Source: Pampus argenteus (taxonomy: Eukaryota > Chordata > Actinopteri > Scombriformes > Stromateidae). From it: a stretch of 64,000 nucleotides of DNA. The stretch covers positions 6,602,001-6,666,000 of the forward strand of contig CM072870.1 in the NCBI GenBank assembly GCA_036937835.1. The letters are read 5' to 3'. The notes beneath the pieces were generated by a model, which saw only the letters and a program-made list of their open reading frames with translations, searched no databases and was not told the origin of the DNA. The translations under genes and the position numbers were made by a program. Every line of letters starts with the position of its first letter. Positions within the stretch are counted from its first letter, which is position 1. Positions 36,837-48,388 of this stretch are shown in pieces.

Positions 36837-37894
36837 CTCCCACTTCACTGCGCAGATGTTTCATATCCTGGTGTGATGTGTCATTTGCTCCTCAAAGGAC
36901 AAATCCGAAAGTGGATCTCAGTTATCATTTTAAGGTAGACTCCAAGATAGAGTATTAACAAAAAGTCAATGTAGATAAGGGTGTACCTTAAAAGACAGGA
37001 CTTTTAGATTACATGCAATAATATGATATTTATATGATGCTTTATTAGACTCTTGGAAAAAAATCTTCACATGTTAAACATTTAATTGGTCAGATTGTTA
37101 ACTTTGTAGTGTGATCATCTTCATAGTTTTTTTTTCAATATATTATATCACAAATGATTACATTAGATATCAAAAAATGTGAAGATATTTGGCAGATGAA
37201 TGTTTCTTTAAGGCGGTATTGACTAACATGACAAAATACAAGAGCATAAGTCTAATAAATTGATTAATATTTACTAATACAGAAAATGTGTATTAATCCA
37301 CAACTAAAAATAGTCCCCACAAATAGTCCCCCATATATCAATACATCGCCTACAGCTACATTACAGTAATTGAATAAAATGGTCACGCTACTTGGCTTTT
37401 ACCAGTGACAACAGAGCCATCCATCACAGTGATTCATATAGCTGATAAACAGGGTGTCTCTGTGCAACATGACCATAATACAGTTGAAACCTCACACATT
37501 TTACTTTTAACACTAGCGTATGTATTTGATGGCCAGAATCTTCTCTGTATTACAGGAAAACAGCCAGTCGTTTCCACAGCGACTCTTGTTCCTGTGAAAC
37601 AGTGTTCCTGTAAAAACTGACTGGCAGACAAATTAGACTCTGTAAGAAAATGCGCTGATTTTATTTATGGGTGTAGTGTTAGAATCACTTGCGCAGGTGT
37701 TGCTTTTTTGTCATACTTACATAATTCATGTCCTAATGAAAGATTTGATATTGTGTTTGACCACATTATGTCCCAGTTCAAGGAATTTAAACCTAAAACA
37801 CATCCCTCAGTAATGGATATGAAAACTTGTGGCTTTTTTTTGTTTTTGTTTTTTTTGTTAAGAAGGTGGGCTGTTTTCACTATTTCAAAAATAT

Positions 37895-38006
37895 AATAGG
37901 TACATATTTGACGACCCAGTAGCTCACCTGGTAGTCATCCCTATGTCATCCCCTTTCTACTCTCACTATCAAATAAAGTGGACATGTCAAAAATAGGTGC
38001 ATATTT
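37895..38006 (+). mobile_element. tRNA-derived SINE remnant with target-site duplications
   Basis: The core 37,910-37,991 begins with a Pol III box-A-like TAGCTCACCTGG, then jumps to a 3' region (TGTCATCCCCTTTCTAC, CACTATCAAATAAAG) typical of a common fish SINE, so the middle including box B is deleted. It is flanked by 15-bp direct repeats AATAGGTACATATTT and AATAGGTGCATATTT (14 of 15), the mark of retroposition. Confidence 0.7.
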
Positions 38007-38800
38007 CAAGACAAACTATATGTAATGTAATATATACAGTAACACTACATTTATATAGTGGCCATTGTGCTGCCTTTAATTACTGAGGAGAGAAATCCGT
38101 TTTTTTAACCATGTGCTTGTTAATTTGATCCCATGCAAGAGATCATCTTCAAAGCGTCTAAAAATAAATAACAGCACATGTTCAGGAATAGGGTCTGACT
38201 GCATGAAGAGTTCCACAAAAGTCAAAATGGAGCAGAGCTGGGAGCTATTTATAGGCACTATTGTCTATTTAAAAAGCTCTATTTAGAGCGCTGCTGTTTG
38301 GCACTTTGGGAATGTAGGACTTCATTCACAATACTTTGATCTGACTGTGACATACAGACTGCAACTGTACCGAAGAACACATGATGTACCAGCGGGGCCT
38401 CTGATTGAAGGCCAGTTCACACAATGTTGCTTCAATTCACCAACATCACCTGTATTCACAAGTTGCTGATATTTCTTTAAAAACAGTGACCAGTGCCCAC
38501 TATGTAATTCTTTTAAAAATAATTTAGTATCTAATGTATCTTAAATATCACAATAACAACATCTTTGAGGAAGATGTGCACACATTAAAGCCAGTCTTTT
38601 CTAAGGCAAATATTTGGAAGCTACAGAGAACATCTGCTTTTCATTATATCCAACAGCAGCTTTCATTACTAAGGCTGGCAGAATACCAGTCGGTTTTTTT
38701 TAAAGGTCATTATGTGTGCTGTTATGCAGCAGATTGCACATTTGCAGGAATGTAATTTATCATTTGGGTCCACTATGTGAGACAACAGTTGGAGCCATAG

Positions 38801-38850
38801 ACACACACACATATATATGTATATATATGTATATATATATATATATACAT
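38801..38850. repeat. Compound AC/AT microsatellite
   Basis: (AC)5 followed by AT runs broken by ATGT steps. Confidence 0.9.
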
Positions 38851-41800
38851 CAACACATCCAACATATTGACCATATTGGCAACTGGCCTGTAAACAAATA
38901 AGAGCCACAGCAATATACGTCACACGATTCAGACATTCCAGTCCAGTCGGAACCAACATTTTCAGTTAAAGGGTTACTCCTACAATTTAATATTTTATTT
39001 CTATAAAGTTTGGGACTGTAGACATGTCAAAAAAAAAGAATGGTCAAATCAAACCAGCAGAGGTCGATATATCATTTTTTAAATATATATATCATTTTTA
39101 GTTCCTAGTATGAGTCTAATTCCAGAAACACTAGGTCCTATGATGCAACTTGATATTTTCTTACATTAGACCATCGCTGCCTCCCTAACTCCCACTTCAT
39201 TTAAACCACACACTTCCAATTTTTAAAATGATTGAAATGCTCCTTTAATTTTCTTTTTTTTTTTTTTCACTACAACATGATTTAAGGAGAGAGCAGGGCT
39301 GCACTGGTCTCTCAGTGCTAGGACAGACTGTCTTTGTCCTGGGCAATCAGGGCACACAAGGAGCTGCCAAGAAGATAGTGTCCCATTCATAAATGTTTCA
39401 ACAAAGCTGACATCTTGAGACTATCTGTTCAGGAGCAGCACAACCTGTGATGAAAGAAACATGTTATAAAATAATATTTTTTATAAATACAACTCTCTCT
39501 AGAACTAATATCCAGTTTGGCAAGCATCATTATTCAGCCTTAAACTATCATCTCTTGTCAATTACATAATGTAGAAGGCATTGTTGAAAATGGAGTGAGA
39601 TGTTTGCCTGTAACAAACAGAGAAGTGTGAGAATAACCAAAGGGAAGTGAGTGGGCTTAAAGACGTGCCATGTTTAAATCAGTTCATCAACACCTGCCAG
39701 ACAAACTCAGCATATACAGACAGCCTCATGTTGTTAGCAGACGTTACAGTAATTAAAGTTCTTAGTCAAGAAAAAATGTACACACTTTTGTTAAGCTTTT
39801 GTAGAGGAATAAAGGAGATACAGGATATTTTTGCCCATATTGTATGTCTAAAATTTCTGTCAAAAGCATGTTTGAAAATGACCACATATGCTACGTCTAC
39901 ACATGATTTCTTCTTCTTGAATGCTTTGCATTCAAACAGAAGCACTTTTGACCAGGCGTCAGTGGGCATACTGTATTCTAAATTACAGATACACAATCCA
40001 ACTCTACTGTCAGTTATGTAACAACAGCTGAATTGTAAACTATTGCATTTAAAGACAGTCATTTCCATTTTATTTGGAAACGAGGCTACCGTTAATGACT
40101 CTACTTTGTCTTGTTTTTCTCACACTGCACTACAACACGTGTCTCTGCGTGAGAGATCCCGAGGACGTGCTAATGACATTCAATGGTAATCAGTCTGCAT
40201 TAAGATATTAATGATATCATTCATCTGAATTGGCTTCACTAAGCAAATGCATCTTTTCTGTCAAATACTAATTCATCATCATAAAATGTACACAAAAGTG
40301 GTGCTCAATGTGTTTTCCGGTATTATGCTGTGTCCCAATCACCTGAGATGGCTCTACTACTAAGAGAGCAAATATGAGGTCCTCACCCTCAAAAACATTA
40401 CAACTTCCCAATTTAAATGGAAAACACAATTCATTCATGCTTGCTTTTCTACTTTAGTCCACAAAAAGTAACTCCACATTAGGGCTACTGGGATTTTTAT
40501 TTTAAAGGGATGTGGTTGACCATATTTGGCATTCTGGGCGTGTTTTTAATGAGCCTGTAAGCAGATGCACGCTGTTCCATTTCCATTGCCACTTTTACAT
40601 GAAGCTGCTGGATTTTTTTTAATGTGCAATACTAAATGATTGGTGCCAAACAAAAATAAAATACCACAAAGTTCAAATAGAACCTGATGACTTAGTGATC
40701 AGTATAAAAAAAGTAAAAATATCAATCAATGTAGCTCTAATCGTTATGATCGTGGATCTGATAATTGTAATATGTACGGTAGATAATTCAACATGTACCG
40801 ATCCTTCTAAACCCAAACAAGATAACGTGTCGCTGAAATTTTAATCTGTGTAAACTCTCATCAAAGTGAGAATTATCATCTAGATAATAATCTTTGAAAA
40901 TATGAAGGGAGACAAACCATCAAAATGAATTCAAAATCAATCAATTCAACATCTTTGGCTATAATTATAAATGAATAGCGGGATACTTCACTACTAAAAA
41001 CATAACTATCTCTGGTATGCAGGGTTATGCAAGTGCCACTGTGAGGATGTCAAAAGGTCCCTCAGCATGGCCGCTTTTCCCATAAGACCTTTGCTGTGTA
41101 ATAGTGCTTCACTGATGAAATTAAGGGGCCAGCCAAAAGGCCACCATAATAACATCCAACAAAACAAATCACTTTCGCTTTAGGCTGTAACCTCATTAGA
41201 ACAATGCGTTGTGGTTGCTCGGAGGACATGTCTGAGCCACGGCTAGCGGGCCAGGCAGGCGGAGATAAGCCTCACTGACAGTAGTGATAATGGGAGAGCA
41301 GGCTTGATTGCCTGTAAAATAATCATGCCCAAATATTTCAGGCACATGATACCATGTTCTCATTTATTTGGCTATATTGATGTCACAACTTCCCCCCTTG
41401 AGCTTCAAGGTTATCTGTTAGATTGTAAAAATTGACAAGAGCGAGATGCACTGGTTTCATTAAATGAACAGAAACGAAGAAACAAGCTGCGCAGGCATCG
41501 CACACTGCCCTGGTCTTGTTACCATTTTATCATAATGTGCATTTGCACAGATCTGTGTCTCGTGTTTTGACATTGTTGCTCACAAATGATCAAATGTATT
41601 AGTTCTGCTAGGAAAACCAGTGCAATTCTCATTTCCTCTGACAGATCCTGGAAAGTCAGGCTACCAGACCGAGAACAAACTAATATCAAGAGGCTCACCG
41701 CTACCGCAGTGATCTCAGTAATTGTTATTTTAGACAAACTGAAATGTGTCCTCAACTGTTTTGTGTAAGGGAACTAACTATAATGATCCTGCAGCTAGTA

Positions 41801-42059
41801 TGCATATTTTCTTTTCTACTTTTAAACAGAGGATAACACAGGTTTTTGGTATTTATTTATGAAAACAGTGTTTCTACAGTTTAAAGCCTCTGTGATGTGA
41901 CGCAAGATGGTTCATTCCCCTTTTACAATATGTAGCAATTCAACAATGCCGTCATCATTGTTGCCATATCCCCATTACAGTTTATAGTTATGTAATGATT
42001 TGCTGCTACTGTAATAATTCATCATTCATTGTAACCTATTCTTATCATCTATTGTAATT

Positions 42060-42346
42060 CATTATTATTTATACAATATGTTGTGTGTGTTGATTTGTTC
42101 TGTACATGTGACATCATTGCACGTCTGTCCGTCCTGGGAGAGGGATCCCTCCTCTGTGGCTCTTCCTGAGGTTTCTTCCACCTTTTTCCCTGTTAAAAGG
42201 TTTTTTGGTGGGCAAGTTTTTCCTCACTCGAATCGAGGGTCTAAGGACAGAGGGTGTCACTCCCTGTACAGATTGTAAAGCCCTCTGAGACAAAGTATTT
42301 TGTGATTTTGGGCTATATAAATAAAATTTGATTTGATTTGATTTGA
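42060..42346 (+). mobile_element. Retroposon 3' end with (TTTGA)n tail
   Basis: It contains CCTGGGAGAGGGATCCCTCC, TGAGGTTTCTTCCACC, AGATTGTAAAGCCCTCTGAG and GGGCTATATAAATAAAATTTG, and ends in TTTGA repeats (42,327-42,346). This text is very common in teleost genomes as the 3' end of a LINE-mobilised element; exact family assignment needs a repeat library. Confidence 0.65.
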
Positions 42347-45300
42347 AGATTTGTCCATTTATAGCATTCAACATTTGAGAGGACCCATTGTGATATTGAC
42401 AAAAGCAGGGAAGAAGAAAACATGAAACTGGTGAACATGGATGGAAACAGAGATTAAATAACTTAAAGAAATTGACTTTGGAAATGTTTTAGTCGTAAGG
42501 AAATGCATTAGACACTTTGAGTAGAGCTCAAGGATAGACATAAAGTGTTTTGGTTAAAAAAATGAAAATATAACTTTTATTTGTTTACAGGAAAAGCTTC
42601 ACGATGCCTTTAAGCTATGGGTGAGAGCGTCCATCTTCCAGCTGATTGGTTGCCTGTGTTGGACATGAAGTGATATTATGAGCTATTTTTAGTGTCCGGC
42701 CCCACACAGATAATGCACTACATTACAGTTCAGTTCAAGATGTCAGTTGGTACCAAAAAATTCATCCACGTTGGAGAATGTAGGGGGCGCTGTCACCGAT
42801 AAATTACGACTAAATTGAGTATTGTGTTTCCTGTGTAGTACAATTAATTCTTGTCTCAATGTTTAATGACGGGCTCAACAAACGGACATGGCATCTGTAA
42901 TCTAATTGGACCGCAGGAGAGAGGAGTGACTTGGCAGCGATCATAAATCAGTGGAGTGGAAAGTATAAGTGACACTGATTCTGTTCATGCCGTTTTTGTT
43001 TTTTCTGCATCTGATGTTCTTCGAACGACTCTGAGGAAATTAGAAGACAGGAACTATTTCACTATTTATTTTCTGCCCAAGGCTCACTTCTAGTTTTGTA
43101 ACATATTTGAAATTCAAATCAAAACTCTGTGCTGTTAAGCTCCGAACGTGAACCGAGGCCAAGGTCGTCGTGTTTCTGCTCATAACACTTTATTTGAGCT
43201 CATAGTGGGTGATATATGGTGTAAACTGGTGTACCAGTTCAACTCATTATCAAATCCGGGTATCCACAAGTTAATTTTAACTCGCATGACATGTAAATAA
43301 TCAATTCTAGTTCCATTATAATACATACTTCATGCACCTTTTTTTCCCCCGTTTTTCAGAACTGGGTCAGTGAATGCTGAAGGATGCTGGGTTATGGTGC
43401 TGCATGTCAACGCACTGCTAGTAATAATACCACAATCATCACAGGATTATCAATATACGCGAATGGAATAACGACTGCATTACAGCGATATCTGTCATGT
43501 GAATTATTTGTTACATGACTTTTTACAAGACCGAATTGTAAACGTCTTTAGAAGAGAGGTGAATACAGTCAGACAACAGCTTTAAATGCATAAAAACCTA
43601 TCACAAATCAAGAATCTTGCTTACAATGTGCATGACAAAACTGAGGTTTTTACACGCCCCCAAACTACTGTATATATAAACGTATATGTACCAGTAGGTG
43701 AAGATTTATATGCTGGTCTGACACAGGTTTTGGTCTGTTACAGTAAACAGAAGTCACTGCTACAGTCGTAGTTACTGTACGGGTGAAACAAAAGTCAAGT
43801 GTTGACTGAAAACACACAACATCACAATCCATTATGTTGACTATCTAAAAGCAAAAAAAAAAAAATTTAAAAAAATCAGTGACAGCTTTCAATATCGTAA
43901 AACAACCTTGTTTTGTAAGTAAGTAAGTAATATATATTTTTATTAAAGCCAGCAGAAAAATACAAGCTGATGTATTCAGTAAATAGGATCAAACTGGACT
44001 TGAAATTGTCCGATAGTACTACCGATTTCTGATCATATCAATTTTTTTAATGATTCCGATGATCCAGTTCAAGTTGCACATTTTAAGGTTAAATGTTGAA
44101 ACAATAAACATGAATAAGTTCATAAGTGGAGCTGGACTGTGTAGGGAGGCAACTCTTACATTGGTGACTGTATGGAAAGTTGTGTGACGTACGGGTTTAT
44201 TGATTATGTCCCTCAGACAACTGCTCCCCCATTTCTCCCTGCAGGGCGTACTCTCTGTCAGCACACTGTACAACAAACATCCTCTACCTCCTACCCTGAC
44301 TCTACCCTGACTCGCTCTCTCTGTAATTGAATAATGGGAGTTTTATGGGGTAAATGCACAGAACGCTACTGAACAAACGATAACATTTGTTTTTAACAAG
44401 CTGTTCATTCAGCTAAGAGTGGGAAATGTCTGATTATGCTGGTATAGCCTTTTTTTGTCTTTTAGTTTTAGTTTTTAGTTATTTTAGTGATATATATACA
44501 TAAATCTTCGCATCAAAATATCTGATATAGGCAGTCAAATGTCAGAAAATGTTCTGTGATCAGTTCTGTTGTTATAGGGATTTCCAGTGTCTTGTTGAGC
44601 ATTTTGCACACAGTGTGATTGCGTGGTAAGGCCTGCTTTTTCACATGTGAAAAAGCATAACGGACGGAGCAGAACACTGGGAGAGGGCCGCCCCATAAAC
44701 ACAAAGGTCAAACAATGCAGCCTCAAAGAAACCATATGTTGTTTGAGAAGTTAAGGAGGCAAGGCTGGAATAACCCTTTAAAATGAGAAGTGCACGTCAG
44801 CTTTTTCTGGCAGTAAACTACGAGGTATTTAATGAAGACTCAAAACAAAGATATAGCACCGGAAAACTATGCAGTTACAAAATGACTCGATGCTGGTAGA
44901 AGACATTTACTCTAAAGCCACAGTATGCCCACCTAGCGGGAAACACGTGTGCAGCTGCAACAGTGAAAGTCACACACTCCTGCACACTCCACCAACACTC
45001 GCCACACTCGTTCTGAAACCGGCCACCATCATTTTTTTTTTGTACATGTGCCATACATGTGTTCTGCTTTGAACGGGAAAGTTAGCATTTTGTGTAGTGA
45101 ATAGAAAGTGTCACCGCTTAAATTAACAGTTATTTCATCTTTTTTTAAAGAAATAACGGCCTCTCTTTCACTCACACACCTCACACACTCTAGATAACTG
45201 CATTGTTGTCATTCTCCTCTCTTCAAAGTAGCGTAACAAGCTCATGAAATTGTGAAGGAGCGCATGCTGCAATTCTTGTAAGTGGCTTCATTCCTGACTT

Positions 45301-47997
45301 TGTAAATATGCCTTAAGGAAGTATTGGCACTGCCTTCGTGACGACATTTTTCACTTCCTATTAGAAATTTAAAAAAACAGAGAGAGATTATTGTTGTTCA
45401 TCGTGAGCCCATCCCATAATGTTTGCCACTAGTTTAGCACAGGGGGAACAGAAGTGAAGAAATAACAGTCAAAGATATCTTTGTATTCTGTTGCAGCTAC
45501 TGCAGTTGACCAGCTAGCTCAACGTTAGCACTCAATTATATATTTCTATCATACATAGTCAAAGTCTTAGTTAGCTAGTTGGCTAGCTAACAGTGCGCTG
45601 ATAATGCACTACTGATTTGGCGCTAACGTGGAATAATGTAACACTGATATGCTGCCTATTGGTTGGTTTGGAGTGAGAAGTATGAATTTGACATATTGTA
45701 CCTTAAAGTAAAAATGCAAAACATGGGGCAAAAAAACAACAACAACAACCTAAAAGTGCAAATCATGTATAGTGGAGCACATGTTTGTAGCAGTTTGCAC
45801 AATGGGTGCAACTTTTGGGCACATCTGGCCTGCTGTGGTTTACATCTCCAAAATCTAGTCATTGAATACTAGGATATGTTGTTTTTTTTTGTTTTTTTTG
45901 CAAGAATCATCTCCATTCTCTATCTTTCCTTCCATTCCTCTCCACATCTCATCGGACGTGTACGATTGTTTTGAATTGAGGTGTTTTGCTCTGTGTCGGT
46001 AACGGCTCCACTGCGCTGTCAAAGAGCCAGTCCAGGAGGCCATCGTCCCTCTGGCCGCCTGCATAGACACACTATTGTTGATGAGCTCAAGTCCAGCTCA
46101 CACGCTGCATACCAGATTCCATCCACAGCCTATCTCAGAATGCTGCACCTCCTGGTAATCTTGGCAAACCCTTGATCTATGCAAACAGTGGGTTGCTATG
46201 TTATCATCTCAGTATCAATAGTCTTACAAAGGAGTTTATTACATTGTTTACTTTCAACGGTCTGAAAACAGACCAGTACTTAATACTGACTGCTTTTCTC
46301 TATAAGCTTCTTACTATGAAACCAGTGATTGGTTTACAACGTAAACACACTCCCAAAAGTTAGAAGAGTTATGGGTATTTTAAATGAGAGATTCTCCTTT
46401 TATTTATTTATTTGTTTTGTTTCATCTGTGCTCTTCTCATTGGTTTGAATCGGACTGGCTTTGTCGCAAAAAGGTTATGCATCAATTAAGATTTAGCAAA
46501 TATTTCACTTAAAATGTGTGAAATCTGATCAAAGCATCTGCAGTCAGTGCCCTAACTTATATAGATGTATTTTCCCATCTTCAACTTCATAACTTTGAAA
46601 CGATATGAGCATCTACTCTGACTTAGTGGCCACAAATTTAACTGAACATATACCAAGTAAATAAGAAACACAAACAAGAAACAGTGACAGGATAGACTTG
46701 CTGTGCACTGTTTGTTATCATGAATATGGAAATAGCTAGAATGTTAAATATTCAACATGAAATATTCACTGATAAATGTATCCCCACCCACCCCTCCTTG
46801 CACAATCGGTCAACCTCTGACTTCTGCTTTGAGACTCATGACCAAGTGACGCTGAGTGCACAAAATTAAATGTTGTCCTACTATTTCAAGGCTTTTCAGA
46901 TATTTCAGAACATCAGATAAACGTTGACGATTAAGAGGACCAGTTTAAATGCAGGCTGAATTCTCCACACCCCACAGTATTTAGCAACTTTTGAATGTCC
47001 ACCTCCCTTTTCTGTTTAGTTTTAGCTCCACCAAACTTTCAGTTCTCTGTGTTTTTTTTTTTTTTCAAAATAAGAGTTTGCTTCATCAACCTTCCTGAAA
47101 AGCTTGAACACGATACTGGCATCTATATTGTTAATTTAATGGGACCGTGTCAGACAGTACTTAGGAAAAAAAAAACATAAGGGTGCCGTGAAATATGAAA
47201 AAGCGAAAGAAAGTAACAGACAGTAAAACAAAAAATTTTTTAGCCAATTTAAACAATATACTTTGTTAGCATCGACCAATATTAGCACCCACTAGTCTAG
47301 TCTCTGTTATCTTGGTTAAAATAATGAGGTGCTACTAGCTAGTACTGCAGTACATACCAAGTATGGACAGAAAACCTGTTTATCGTGTTTACACTCTTTA
47401 GAATAACAAAAGCAATGGTGAAAAAACAAGCTAGCTAGAAACTTTACGTTTTCAATTGGTAGCTATTCCTCTTCTTCAGTCCAAAAAACCTTTTTCCGGC
47501 TTTTTCTTCAGCTGCTGAAACTATAATTTGTCCGCTTCGTAACAAGTTTGAGTGTCTCTTACGTGAAAACACAATGAAAAGTATTTGATACGGTGGTAAC
47601 TAAACATTCAAGCTAACACACATCAGCAGCAGTTCGAAATGAGGTCCCAAGAGATAAAAGGATAGTTTCACAACTTTTCAAGTCTGCCTTGAAACAACAT
47701 GTCATGTGCCCACATGAACACTGAAACAAGTTTTCCTTGCTGTAATGATAATAATCTTTTTCATAATGAAAGATCCCGTTTTAACCTGACATGTAGGCAG
47801 GTTAAGTCAGTCATTTAGTCCGTCAGTTTAAGGTGCCGTACAGGCGAATAAGCAGCTTTTTTTATGGTGAAAGCTAAAGTGGGTTTCATTTAGTTGAAGT
47901 TACTTTCAGAGTATGTTATTACTGACAGCACATTTGTAGTTTTGTCACCACTATTACTCTGGAGACCTGAGAGATGTGAGGTATACAGTCCAGCTGT

Positions 47998-48045
47998 TGA
48001 CATTAGCATCATTTAAACCAGACGTTTTAAATGATGCTAATGTCA
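47998..48045. repeat. Perfect 20-bp inverted repeat upstream of atp1b1
   Basis: The arm TGACATTAGCATCATTTAAA at 47,998-48,017 is exactly reverse-complemented at 48,026-48,045 around an 8-nt spacer. It lies about 345 bp before the atp1b1 ATG and about 100 bp before a TATA-like element. Each arm contains ATGCTAAT, an octamer/POU-like word. Confidence 0.9.
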
Positions 48046-48139
48046 GAGGCGACTGTTGGATGTGTTTTTTCTGTTGGTGTCTGTGCTCGCCTGCTGGTCA
48101 CAAGCCGTCCTTTCATTTTGCCGGAGGTTGTGCTTTGCT

Positions 48140-48388
48140 TGCCTATAAGCCCTCCCTCTTCTGAGGAGGTAACTTATTACGGAGTTTGCGGGCGGAGCCG
48201 TTTTTTTCCCCGTGAGATAAATTGTGTGTGGTACAATCGGAGAAGCCGGGTACGAAACAGTTCTTTCGCGTTTCCTGTGAGGGACAGTTAACAGTCGAGC
48301 TAAAGAAAAACCAACTACCTGAACCACTCCGTTAAACCAGATAAACCGAATCAAAAAGAAGGATACTAACGTTACCGGAGAGTTAAAT
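48140..48388 (+). promoter_or_regulatory. atp1b1: Probable atp1b1 core promoter and 5'UTR
   Basis: CCTATAAG at 48,142-48,149 is TATA-like, and a GC box GGGCGG lies at 48,190-48,195. The stretch to the ATG is stop-rich and moderately GC-rich, as a 5'UTR would be. The transcription start near 48,175 is inferred. Confidence 0.45.

Larger units (their letters stand above)
36900..48140. other. Gene-free interval between dpt and atp1b1
   Basis: About 11.2 kb between two divergently transcribed genes. I recognise no coding exon. Contents: a SINE remnant (37,895-38,006), an AC/AT microsatellite (38,801-38,850), a retroposon 3' end (42,060-42,346), an enhancer-like moderately GC-rich block (41,050-41,400), a GC-rich pocket (45,950-46,060) and a hairpin just upstream of atp1b1 (47,998-48,045). 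Confidence 0.7.

Noticed and set aside
42770..42800. GTAGGGGGCGCTG as a CTCF site
   Set aside because: The 5' half of the core (CCA) is missing, so it is much weaker than the two sites near zbtb11.
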